Assembly: GCA_023390415.1 (NCBI GenBank)
Contig: JAEWCW010000019.1
Coordinates: forward strand, 1-6,924
DNA: 6,924 nt
From: Pseudomonadota bacterium
GTDB taxonomy: Bacteria; Pseudomonadota; Alphaproteobacteria; Sphingomonadales; Sphingomonadaceae
Direction of reading: 5' to 3'
The translations under genes and the position numbers were made by a program. This document shows, piece after piece, positions 1 to 6,284 of this stretch; positions within the stretch are counted from its first letter, which is position 1, and the number at the start of each line of letters is the position of its first letter. The notes below the pieces were generated by a model, which was given only the letters and a program-made list of their open reading frames with translations, made no database searches and was not told the DNA's origin.

Positions 1-478
1 GGATTACAACCAGCAGCACCAGGATCTGCGCGTCGAAAACGGCGTCGAATATGGCGACACGATCGACAAGATGGATTTTCCGTACCTGCGCCGAGTTACC
101 GCTCTCAACGTTGCCGCGCTCGCCGCGCTCGCACGTGCCCCGATGCCGCCGGCGCCGACGGTGGAGGGGGCGTTGTCCACAGACACTACAGTCAATTGGA
201 CGCCTGTTCCTGGAGCTGTGGCTTATGTGGTTCGCTGGCGCCCAACCGACACCGCAAATTGGACCCACAGCATAAGACATCAGCCATGTACGTTGCCCTT
301 GTCCCACCGGGCGGAGCTTGGATTCGCCTGTGCCGAAATTCTGCGCGGAGTCCGCGTCGACGACTGGGTGTTTGGGGTCTCGTCGGTCGCCGCGGACGGA
401 TCGGAGAGCCCGGTTGCATCCGCTGTGCCGGGTGGTGCGTTCAGGCCCTACACGCCGGCGCCTCCGGCCCAGCAGTAA
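1..478 (+). CDS. M28 family metallopeptidase, C-terminal part only
   Basis: Partial gene, open at the left edge. The frame starts at base 2 and shows 158 residues before the TAA at 476-478. The first ~45 visible residues (DYNQQHQDLRVENG, then EYGDTIDKMDF) resemble the end of the zinc-dependent M28 exopeptidase domain as seen in sphingomonads. The His in NQQHQD may be the last zinc ligand, which is inference. From about visible residue 52 to 142 follows a fibronectin-III-like domain, with a Trp in TVNWTPV, a strand pair AYVVRWR, and the ending DDWVFGVSSVAADGSESPV. Such proteins are normally exported and cut amino acids or short peptides from N-termini. The signal peptide and the other zinc ligands lie outside the window. 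A His/Cys-containing stretch at visible residues ~90-110 looks longer than the usual loop there. The short gap to rnr (6 bases) allows co-transcription. Confidence 0.82.
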   Translation, partial: DYNQQHQDLRVENGVEYGDTIDKMDFPYLRRVTALNVAALAALARAPMPPAPTVEGALSTDTTVNWTPVPGAVAYVVRWRPTDTANWTHSIRHQPCTLPLSHRAELGFACAEILRGVRVDDWVFGVSSVAADGSESPVASAVPGGAFRPYTPAPPAQQ

Positions 479-484
479 GGATCC

Positions 485-2809
485 ATGGCTCGTCATCCCA
501 AGCGCTCCGGCCTTCCGACCCGCGAGCAGATCCTCGACTTCATCGAGACCTCCGACCAGCCTGCCGGCAAGCGCGAGATCGCCAAGGCGTTCGGTCTCGG
601 CGGGCAGGACAAGATCGCGCTGAAGCAATTGCTGTGCGACATGACCGATGAAGGGCTGATCGACGCCGCCCCGGGCCGCGCCTTCCACAAGATGGGCGGC
701 GTGCCGAAGGTGACCGTACTCCGGATCACCGACGTCGACGACGAGGGCAACGCCTGGGCGGTGCCTGAGCGCTGGGAAGCCGATTCCCCGGAGCCGCGGC
801 TGCGGGTGCTGGAGCGGAAGGGCCGCCACGCGTCCGCGCTCGGAGTCGGGGATCGCATCCTGGCGCGCACCGAGCAGCGCGGCACGGGCTATGCCGCGCA
901 CCCGATGAAGAAGCTGCTGAAGGGCAGCGAGCTGGTCCTCGGCGTGGTCCACAAGGAAGGCGACCGGCTCTGGCTCCGGCCGGTCGAGAAGAAGGAACGG
1001 CGCGAGCTTCCCATCTCCGACGCCGGCGAGGCGCAGCCCGGCGATCTCGTCCTTGCCGAGAAGACGGGCCGGCCGCCGCGGATCGGCGCCCGGGTCACCG
1101 ATATCCTCGGCGATCCGTTCGCGCCGCGCAGCTTCAGCCTGATCGCGATCCACAAGCACGGGATCCCGCACGAATTTCCCGAGCATGTGCTGGAGGAGGC
1201 GGAGCGAGTCGCCGGCCAGAAGCTCGGCGAGCGCGAAGACCTCACGCACATTCCGATCGTGGCGATCGACCCCGCGGACGCGCGCGACCATGACGACGCG
1301 GTCTGGGCGGCGCCGGACGACGATCCCGCGAACCAGGGCGGCTGGAAGGCGATCGTCGCAATCGCGGACGTCAGCTTCTACGTCCGCTCCGGCTCGGCGC
1401 TCGACAAGGAAGCGCGCAAGCGCGGCAACAGCGTCTATTTTCCGGACCGGGTGGTGCCGATGCTGCCCGAGACGCTCTCGGCGCACGTCTGCTCGCTGAA
1501 GGAGGGCGAGGACCGCGCGGCGCTCGTCTGCCACCTGCAGGTGAGCAAGGACGGCCAGCTCAAGTCCTGGCGGTTCAGCCGCGCCCGGGTCCGGATCGCG
1601 GCCAACATAGCCTATGAAGACGCCCAGGCCGCGATCGACGCGACCCGGGGGCAGGAAAGGATCGAGGTGTCCTCGCCGACCTGCGCCATGCCCGAGATCG
1701 AGGCGGGCGAGCCGCCGGTCGATCCGGCGCTGGTCGAAAGCACGCTGAAGCCGCTCTGGGACTGCTGGGATGCGATGTTCAAGGCGCGCGAGAAGAGGGC
1801 GCCGCTGGAGCTCGACCTCCCTGAGCGGCGCGTGGTGCTCGACGAGAAAGGGCGGATCATGTCGGTGGCGCCGCGCGAGCGGCTCGACGCCCACAAGCTC
1901 ATCGAGGACTACATGATCGCGGCGAACGTCGCGGCGGCCAAGGCGCTGGAGGCGAAGAAGGCGCCGGTCATGTACCGCGACCACGAGCCGCCGAGCCGCG
2001 AGAAGCTCGTCGCGCTCAAGGATTATCTGAAGACGTTCGAGATCGAGTTCGCGCTCGGCCAGGTCGTCCGCCCGTCCACCTTCAACCACATCATCGAGCG
2101 GATCGGCGACGCCGATTTCCGGCCGCAGGTGATGGAGCAGATCCTCCGAACCCAGACCCAGGCTTATTATTCGCCCGAAAATCACGGCCATTTCGGGCTG
2201 GCGCTTGGGTCCTACGCCCATTTCACCTCGCCGATCCGGCGCTATGCCGACCTCGTCGTCCACCGCTCGCTGGTCAGCGCCTACGGCCTGGGGGAGGGCG
2301 GGCTCACGAGCCACGAGGCGGAGGCGATGGAGGTGACGGGCGAGCTCATCTCTCAGCTCGAGCGGCGGGCGATGGAGGCGGAGCGCGACACGATCGATCG
2401 CTACGTCGCCGCCTTCCTCTCCGAGCGCGTCGGCGAGGAGGTCGATTGCCGGATCACCGGCGTCCAGAATTTCGGCTTCTTCGCGACGGTCGAGGGGCTG
2501 GGCGGCGACGGGCTGGTGCCGGTCTCGACGCTCGGCGACGATTATTATCGCTACGACGAGGCGAGCCAGACCCTGGTCGGTGACGAGAGCGGACGGAGCT
2601 TCGCGCTCGGCCAGCGGCTGAGGCTTCGGCTGGCGGAGGCGAGCCCTGTCTCTGGAAGCCTGCGCTTCGAGCTGCCCGACCAGCCGCCGGCGCGGCCCGG
2701 CGCGCGCCGGGTGCAGCGCGACGGGCGCCGTCCAAAGGATGAGAAGCCCAAGCGCATGCAGGGCCGCCGCGGCCGGCCGGCCAACATCCGCCACAAGGGA
2801 CGCAAGTAG
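485..2809 (+). CDS. rnr: Ribonuclease R (3'-5' exoribonuclease, RNB family)
   Basis: This processive 3'-to-5' hydrolytic exoribonuclease degrades structured RNA, including rRNA and mRNA fragments, in the cytoplasm. The 774 residues match the family's usual length. Domains in order: N-terminal winged-helix (~11-60, PTREQILDFIETSD), cold-shock/OB domains (~75-240), RNB catalytic domain (~250-600), S1 RNA-binding domain (~650-725), and a Lys/Arg-rich tail (~735-774). The metal-binding site is intact: IDPADARDHDDAV gives Asp262, Asp268, Asp270 and Asp271, equivalent to E. coli Asp272/278/280/281. The second signature, HFTSPIRRYADLVVHR at 579-594, is also intact. The ATG at 485 is preceded by AAGGA (477-481), which overlaps the upstream stop codon and sits close to the start, so translation may be coupled to the peptidase gene. 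Residues ~388-412 look like a family-atypical insert within the RNB domain. Identification is firm. Confidence 0.97.
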   Translation: MARHPKRSGLPTREQILDFIETSDQPAGKREIAKAFGLGGQDKIALKQLLCDMTDEGLIDAAPGRAFHKMGGVPKVTVLRITDVDDEGNAWAVPERWEADSPEPRLRVLERKGRHASALGVGDRILARTEQRGTGYAAHPMKKLLKGSELVLGVVHKEGDRLWLRPVEKKERRELPISDAGEAQPGDLVLAEKTGRPPRIGARVTDILGDPFAPRSFSLIAIHKHGIPHEFPEHVLEEAERVAGQKLGEREDLTHIPIVAIDPADARDHDDAVWAAPDDDPANQGGWKAIVAIADVSFYVRSGSALDKEARKRGNSVYFPDRVVPMLPETLSAHVCSLKEGEDRAALVCHLQVSKDGQLKSWRFSRARVRIAANIAYEDAQAAIDATRGQERIEVSSPTCAMPEIEAGEPPVDPALVESTLKPLWDCWDAMFKAREKRAPLELDLPERRVVLDEKGRIMSVAPRERLDAHKLIEDYMIAANVAAAKALEAKKAPVMYRDHEPPSREKLVALKDYLKTFEIEFALGQVVRPSTFNHIIERIGDADFRPQVMEQILRTQTQAYYSPENHGHFGLALGSYAHFTSPIRRYADLVVHRSLVSAYGLGEGGLTSHEAEAMEVTGELISQLERRAMEAERDTIDRYVAAFLSERVGEEVDCRITGVQNFGFFATVEGLGGDGLVPVSTLGDDYYRYDEASQTLVGDESGRSFALGQRLRLRLAEASPVSGSLRFELPDQPPARPGARRVQRDGRRPKDEKPKRMQGRRGRPANIRHKGRK

Positions 2810-2814
2810 CGCCG

Positions 2815-3207
2815 CTAACGTCCGCGCACGATCCGGCCGCCGCAGCCTTCCAGCATTCGGCCGCTCAGGGTGACGCGGACCTGATCCTGATAGAGGACGC
2901 GGCCGGATTCGCAGGGCGCGGACCCGCGCCGCGCTTCGACCGTGATGACGTGGGTTCCGCCGCCCGACTGCCAGCGGGTGATGTCGCCGTCGTGCACCGG
3001 AAGCACGCGCGGCCAGCTCTCGTCGCGGGGCCCTTCGGTGCCGGCGAGGCGGAGGACGATGCGGTCGTCGCCGATCGTCACCATCCAGAAGGGATCGGCG
3101 CCGATCGCCGTGTAGCGGACGTCGTCGACCGGCGCGTAGGGGCGCGGGGTCGAACAGGCGGCGACCAGCAGCAGCGGCGCGAGGAGAAGCGCGGCGCGCA
3201 GGCTCAC
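2815..3207 (-). CDS. Small COG3650-like lipoprotein
   Basis: The 130-residue protein starts at GTG (3205-3207). A longer in-frame ATG at 3276 exists, but the extra 23 residues would be buried in dcd and would sit before a clean lipoprotein signal. From the GTG the protein reads MSLRAALLLAPLLLVAACS: a short positive end, a hydrophobic core and a lipobox VAAC with Cys18 as the lipidated residue. Ser at +2 fits outer-membrane sorting. The mature part contains YTAIGADPFWMVTIGDD (32-48), the hallmark (G-PFW) of the uncharacterised COG3650 family. Cys99 and Cys122 are a probable disulfide pair, as the family tends to keep two Cys near the C-terminus. Function is unknown; I infer a periplasm-facing envelope protein. 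The start overlaps the dcd stop in GTGA with no clear ribosome site, so translation is probably coupled to dcd. Confidence 0.8.
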   Translation of the reverse strand: MSLRAALLLAPLLLVAACSTPRPYAPVDDVRYTAIGADPFWMVTIGDDRIVLRLAGTEGPRDESWPRVLPVHDGDITRWQSGGGTHVITVEARRGSAPCESGRVLYQDQVRVTLSGRMLEGCGGRIVRGR

Positions 3208-3758
3208 AGCTTGGGCAGCGTCACGCCGCGCTGGCCCATATATTTTCCGGCTCGGTCGGCATAGCTGGTCTCGCATGGCTCGTTCCCCTGGAGAAACAGG
3301 AACTGGCAGGCGCCCTCATTGGCATAGACCTTGGCCGGGAGCGGCGTCGTGTTCGAGAATTCGAGCGTGACATGGCCCTCCCAGCCCGGCTCGAGCGGGG
3401 TGACGTTCACGATGATGCCGCAGCGCGCGTAGGTCGATTTCCCGAGGCAGATGACGAGGACGTCGCGCGGAACCCGGAAATATTCGACGGTGCGGGCGAG
3501 GGCGAAGCTGTTCGGGGGAATGATGCAGACGTCGGTCTGCCGGTCGACGAAGCTGTTCGCCGCGAAATCCTTCGGATCGACCACGGCGCTGTCGACATTG
3601 GTGAAGATCTTGAACTCGTCGGCGACGCGCGCGTCATAGCCGTAGGAGGAGAGGCCGAAGCTGATCGTCCCCTCGCGACGCTGGCTATCCACGAACGGCT
3701 CGATCATCCCGTTCTCGAGCGCCTGGGCGCGAATCCACTTGTCCGACATGATGCTCAT
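3204..3758 (-). CDS. dcd: dCTP deaminase
   Basis: The enzyme deaminates dCTP to dUTP and ammonia in the cytoplasm. dUTPase then makes dUMP for thymidylate synthesis. The 184 residues from ATG 3758 (MSIMSDKWIR) agree with alphaproteobacterial members; E. coli Dcd is 193. Visible motifs are SSYGYDARVADEF (37-49), LGKSTYARCGIIVNVTPLEP (105-124), GWEGHVTLEFSN (125-136) and GKYMGQRGVTLP (171-182). Ser108, Arg112 and the catalytic-base equivalent Glu133 (E. coli Ser111, Arg115, Glu138) are all present, as is the C-terminal Gln176 of the nucleotide-binding tail. In-frame ATGs at 3770, 3758 and 3749 are all possible. None has a strong Shine-Dalgarno, and 3758 is chosen because homologues start with MSIMSD. 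The nearest alternative family is the bifunctional dCTP deaminase/dUTPase, but the sequence follows the proteobacterial monofunctional type. It lies 49 bases after the UPF0262 gene. Confidence 0.95.
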   Translation of the reverse strand: MSIMSDKWIRAQALENGMIEPFVDSQRREGTISFGLSSYGYDARVADEFKIFTNVDSAVVDPKDFAANSFVDRQTDVCIIPPNSFALARTVEYFRVPRDVLVICLGKSTYARCGIIVNVTPLEPGWEGHVTLEFSNTTPLPAKVYANEGACQFLFLQGNEPCETSYADRAGKYMGQRGVTLPKL

Positions 3759-3807
3759 GCCGCCGGTCATCGCCGGAAAGGGCGGGGGAGGGCAAGAGCG
3801 CGGGGCG

Positions 3808-4275
3808 CTATTTGATGTGCAGGACGCAGATGAGCGTGAAGAGGCGGCGCGCGGTATCGAAATCCACCTCGATCTTGCCGTCGAGGCACTCCTGGAGCAA
3901 TTCGGCGGCCTCATTGTGGAGGGCGCGGCGGGCCATGTCGATCGCCTCGAGGCCGTGCGGGCTGCCCGATCGGACCACTTTGAAATAGCTTTCGCAGATC
4001 GCGAAATAGTCGCGGATCGGGCGTCGGAAGCGGGCGAGGCCTAGCCGGATCGTGTCGAGATGCGCGCCCTCCGTGTCGGCCAGGTCGATGGCGAGGCGGT
4101 TGTCCTCGACCCGCAGCAGGATCCGAAAAGGCCCGTCATGCCCTTCGGGCCGGAAATGATTTCCCTCGAGCAGATCGACGATCGCGATCTCGCGCTCCTG
4201 CTCGATCTCGGGGCTGCGCCAGATGATCGTGCGCTGATCGAGGTCGATGTCGATGATGCGCGCGCTCGCGGCCAT
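3808..4275 (-). CDS. UPF0262 family protein
   Basis: This 155-residue protein belongs to UPF0262 (PF06793), a family of unknown function found mainly in Alphaproteobacteria. Typical blocks are IIDIDLDQRTIIWRSPEIEQ near the start, the DGPFRIL and EDNRLAIDL strands (48-65), FRRPIRDYFAICESY (83-97), EAIDMARRALHNEAAELLQ (110-128) and IEVDFDTARRLFTLICVLH (135-153). There is no signal peptide or membrane segment, so it should be cytoplasmic. The start at ATG 4275 is chosen because homologues begin right before the IIDIDLD strand and an AGGG lies a few bases upstream. An ATG at 4353 would add 26 residues of low-complexity Gly/Ala sequence unlike the family. It is first of the minus-strand trio with dcd and the lipoprotein, so its promoter should lie in the divergent region above 4275. 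No biochemical role can be stated. Confidence 0.92.
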   Translation of the reverse strand: MAASARIIDIDLDQRTIIWRSPEIEQEREIAIVDLLEGNHFRPEGHDGPFRILLRVEDNRLAIDLADTEGAHLDTIRLGLARFRRPIRDYFAICESYFKVVRSGSPHGLEAIDMARRALHNEAAELLQECLDGKIEVDFDTARRLFTLICVLHIK

Positions 4276-4293
4276 GTCGCCCTGTAGCGATCC

Positions 4294-4321
4294 CGCTGCC
4301 CCCGGACCAGTACCGGCAGCG
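4294..4321 (-). promoter_or_regulatory. Candidate 5'-leader hairpin upstream of UPF0262 gene
   Basis: CGCTGCC at 4294-4300 and GGCAGCG at 4315-4321 are perfect inverted repeats separated by 14 bases. In the minus-strand transcript the stem would end 18 bases before the UPF0262 ATG, just upstream of its AGGG. It could influence ribosome access. A 7-base inverted repeat in GC-rich DNA can easily arise by chance, and there is no T-tract, so it is not a terminator. Confidence 0.25.
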
Positions 4322-4349
4322 CCGACCGGGAAGGTGCAGGATATCCCAA

Positions 4350-4363
4350 TCACGGAAACGTGA
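4350..4363. promoter_or_regulatory. Palindrome TCACG-GAAA-CGTGA, possible operator
   Basis: Two 5-base arms, TCACG and CGTGA, flank GAAA in the middle of the divergent region, 75 bases upstream of the UPF0262 start and about 200 upstream of the peptidase start. It could be a dimeric regulator site, or an RNA hairpin with a GAAA tetraloop if transcribed on the plus strand. I do not recognise it as the box of a known regulator. Confidence 0.25.
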
Positions 4364-4554
4364 AATGCGGTCGAAATTGCACAGCTTTGTCCGTTTCGAA
4401 GTCCAAAAGGGCGCTAAAACAAGGGCTGCAGCGATTGTTGGGGTAAAGGGGCCGTGTTAGCCTCCGTTCTTTGCTTCTGTTCATGACTGAAAAGAGTCGC
4501 GACGACTTTGTCGGCGGCTGGCAGTTCGTGCGCGATCCATCGGCATGCGTTCGC

Positions 4555-4560
4555 AGGAGG
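4555..4560 (+). promoter_or_regulatory. Ribosome binding site AGGAGG, decides the S8 peptidase start
   Basis: AGGAGG, a near-perfect Shine-Dalgarno, lies 5 bases before the ATG at 4566. It falls inside the 7 extra codons that would be added by the upstream in-frame ATG at 4545, which itself has no ribosome site. It therefore fixes the start at 4566 and is the strongest ribosome site in the window. Confidence 0.85.
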
Positions 4561-4565
4561 GCGGA

Positions 4566-6284
4566 ATGGCAAAGAAATCGACAAGCGGGAAAAGCGGATC
4601 AGAACCACTTCCCGAGATGATCTTCGCGCAGGCCTCGCCGCGGTCGGTGGGCGGAGTCTCGATGTTTGACGCGGACGGGCGGATCAATTCGGAGACCGTT
4701 CCCGCCTTCGAATCCGACGCGGTCGTCACCGAACGGGCCGTGCTGCTTCTTCAGGACGCCGGCTTCACCGTGCTCCAGGTGACCCCGACGACGATCAACA
4801 TCGCGGGGCCGCCCACGGCCTATGAGCAGGCGTTCGAGGCACGATTGTTCACCGAGGAGCGCAGGGTCGTCCGGCCGCAGAAGGAAGACGACAAGACCGC
4901 CACCTTCATCGAAAGTCCGACGGCGGACCGGCCGGGCCTGATCGCAACCGAGGGCACCCGCTTCGCAGAGCTGCTCGAAGGAATCGCGATCGAGGAGCCC
5001 GTTCAATATTTCGCAGCCAATCCGATGCCGCCGACCAAGGGCTATTGGCATCTCGACGTGCCGGCGGGCGTCTCGCTGGGCTGCAACGCCGATCGCGCCC
5101 ACCGCGCTTCGACCACCGGCGCCGGCGTGCGCGTGGCGATGGTCGACAGCGGCTTCTTCGCCCATCCTTATTATGCGGCGCGCGGTTACCGGGTGTCACC
5201 GACCGTCCTGGGCCCAGCTGCGGCCGATCCGACCAGGGACGATAACGGCCACGGCACGGCCGAGGCGGCGAACATCTTCGCCAATGCGCCGGACGTGCAG
5301 CTGCTTCCGGTGAAGATGAACTTCGTCAACAGCAATGGCGGCTTCAACGCGGCCGTGGGGCTGTCGCCGGACATCATCACCTGCAGCTGGGGAAGCAGCG
5401 TCCAGAACGGGCCGCTGAGCGCGGCCAACATCGTTCTCGCCACGTCGATTGCGAGCGCGGTGGCGGCCGGGATCGTGGTGATCTTCTCCGCGGGCAACGG
5501 CCATTTCGGCTTCCCGGGCCAGCATCCCGACGTCATCTCAGCAGGCGGGGTCTTCATGGACGCGGCCGGCGCGCTTCGCGCCTCCAACTACGCAAGCGGT
5601 TTCGCGAGCGCTGTCTATCCCGGACGCAGGGTCCCGGACCTTTGCGGGCTCGTCGGCATGCAGCCGCGCGCGGCCTATATCATGCTGCCGCTCCAGGAGG
5701 GTTGTCAGATCGACGTGGGCTCGGCGGGCGGCACCCATCCGAACGGCGACGAGACCGCTGGAAACGACGGCTGGGCTGCGATCAGCGGCACGTCCGCTGC
5801 TGCGCCGCAGCTCGCCGGGGTCGCCGCCCTGATCAAGCAGGCCTGCCCGCGGCTGAGACCCGCCGAGGTGCGATCGATCATGGTCTCGACCGCGCGCGAC
5901 GTCACCGTCGGTACCTGCAGCCCGCCGCACAACAATGCGGCAGGGCCGGGCGCGGATCTGGCGACCGGCGCGGGACTGGTCGACGCCCACCGCGCCGTGC
6001 TTGTCGCCAAGCTGCGCTGCACCGTGATCCGGCCGCCGATCACGACAACGATCATTCCGCCGCCGATTTCGACTCCGGTGGTTCCGCCGCCGATCCGGCC
6101 GACTCCGGTTCTCCCGTCGCCGGTCCTTCCCACTCCCCCAGTCGGGCCCGAAGGCGAGCCGACCGGCGGAGAGAGCATGGCCGCGGCGCCGGGGCGGCAG
6201 CCGCAAGCGCTCACCGAGGAGGATCTCAGCGCGCTTGAGCAGTTCATCGGCCTCGGCGGGATCGATGAGCAAGGCGGCACCTGA
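4566..6284 (+). CDS. S8 (subtilisin-family) serine peptidase, RiPP-linked, with proline-rich tail
   Basis: A 572-residue subtilase with an intact triad: Asp194 (VAMVDSGFF), His229 (DDNGHGTAEAA) and Ser410 (SGTSAAAPQLAGVAALI), plus oxyanion Asn311 (SAGNGHFG). The first ~170 residues form an extra N-terminal region. Its part ~55-95 (LLLQDAGFTVLQVTPTTI, INIAGP, AYEQAFEARL) resembles the pro-kumamolisin/I9-type prodomain fold. The N-terminus MAKKSTSGKSGSEPLP is not a signal peptide, so the enzyme is predicted cytoplasmic. A Cys-bounded insert (Cys360 to Cys380, LCGLVGMQPRAAYIMLPLQ) lies between Asn and Ser. After the catalytic domain comes a Pro-rich segment (~489-530) and an acidic C-terminus with LTEEDLSALEQFIGL. 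The next gene, a RiPP-type radical SAM protein, starts inside this one, so the likely job is processing a modified precursor peptide, as PatA/PatG-type subtilases do in cyanobactin clusters; that role is inference. A stand-alone proteolytic function remains possible. Confidence 0.9.
   Translation: MAKKSTSGKSGSEPLPEMIFAQASPRSVGGVSMFDADGRINSETVPAFESDAVVTERAVLLLQDAGFTVLQVTPTTINIAGPPTAYEQAFEARLFTEERRVVRPQKEDDKTATFIESPTADRPGLIATEGTRFAELLEGIAIEEPVQYFAANPMPPTKGYWHLDVPAGVSLGCNADRAHRASTTGAGVRVAMVDSGFFAHPYYAARGYRVSPTVLGPAAADPTRDDNGHGTAEAANIFANAPDVQLLPVKMNFVNSNGGFNAAVGLSPDIITCSWGSSVQNGPLSAANIVLATSIASAVAAGIVVIFSAGNGHFGFPGQHPDVISAGGVFMDAAGALRASNYASGFASAVYPGRRVPDLCGLVGMQPRAAYIMLPLQEGCQIDVGSAGGTHPNGDETAGNDGWAAISGTSAAAPQLAGVAALIKQACPRLRPAEVRSIMVSTARDVTVGTCSPPHNNAAGPGADLATGAGLVDAHRAVLVAKLRCTVIRPPITTTIIPPPISTPVVPPPIRPTPVLPSPVLPTPPVGPEGEPTGGESMAAAPGRQPQALTEEDLSALEQFIGLGGIDEQGGT
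6030..6140 (+). repeat. Degenerate 27-base (9-residue) tandem repeat encoding proline-rich linker
   Basis: Within the peptidase gene, CCGCCGAT occurs at 6033-6040, 6060-6067 and 6087-6094, exactly 27 bases apart, and GACTCCGGT occurs at 6071-6079 and 6101-6109. The protein reads as 9-residue units: PPITTTIIP, PPISTPVVP, PPIRPTPVL, then a decayed PSPVLPTPP. The period and DNA-level identity show origin by short tandem duplication. It probably forms an extended polyproline linker between the catalytic domain and the acidic C-terminal end. Confidence 0.7.

Larger units (their letters stand above)
4276..4565. other. Divergent intergenic region
   Basis: These 290 bases separate the minus-strand UPF0262 gene from the plus-strand S8 peptidase gene and should hold promoters for both. 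The part from about 4340 to 4500 is visibly less GC-rich than the flanking genes. It contains a palindrome (4350-4363), a perfect 7-base inverted repeat (4294-4300 with 4315-4321) that would form a hairpin in the leader of the minus transcript, an 8-base palindrome GTCGCGAC (4496-4503), and a weak sigma-70-like pair TTGTTG (4435-4440), 17 bases, TAGCCT (4458-4463) pointing at the peptidase. The promoter match is only 3 of 6 in each box. A 45-codon ORF starts at ATG 4483 but lacks a ribosome site. No tRNA, small-RNA family or terminator was recognised. Confidence 0.6.

Noticed and set aside
2762..2786. GC-rich self-complementary run near the end of rnr as a terminator
   Set aside because: It is inside the coding sequence for the Arg/Gly tail and is not followed by a T-tract. 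No intrinsic terminator is visible between the convergent stops.
3208..3276. Longer start for the lipoprotein gene
   Set aside because: It would bury the lipoprotein signal 23 residues from the N-terminus, whereas GTG 3207 gives a standard signal peptide and a coupled GTGA overlap.
3759..3914. N-terminal extension of the dcd reading frame
   Set aside because: The extra residues overlap the 3' end of the UPF0262 gene and are Ser/Arg-rich with no Dcd similarity. Homologues start at MSIMSD.
4435..4463. Sigma-70 promoter for the S8 peptidase (TTGTTG, 17 bases, TAGCCT)
   Set aside because: Only 3 of 6 matches per box. Kept as a remark in the intergenic entry, not as a feature.
4599..5165. Minus-strand ORF of 188 codons opposite the peptidase N-terminal region
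   Set aside because: His/Arg/Gly-rich composition, no ribosome site and no family resemblance: a shadow of the coding frame.
5538..6272. Long minus-strand ORF (244 codons) opposite the S8 peptidase
   Set aside because: It is Arg-rich, low-complexity and has no recognisable motif. It mirrors a gene with an intact catalytic triad; long antisense frames are expected in high-GC DNA.
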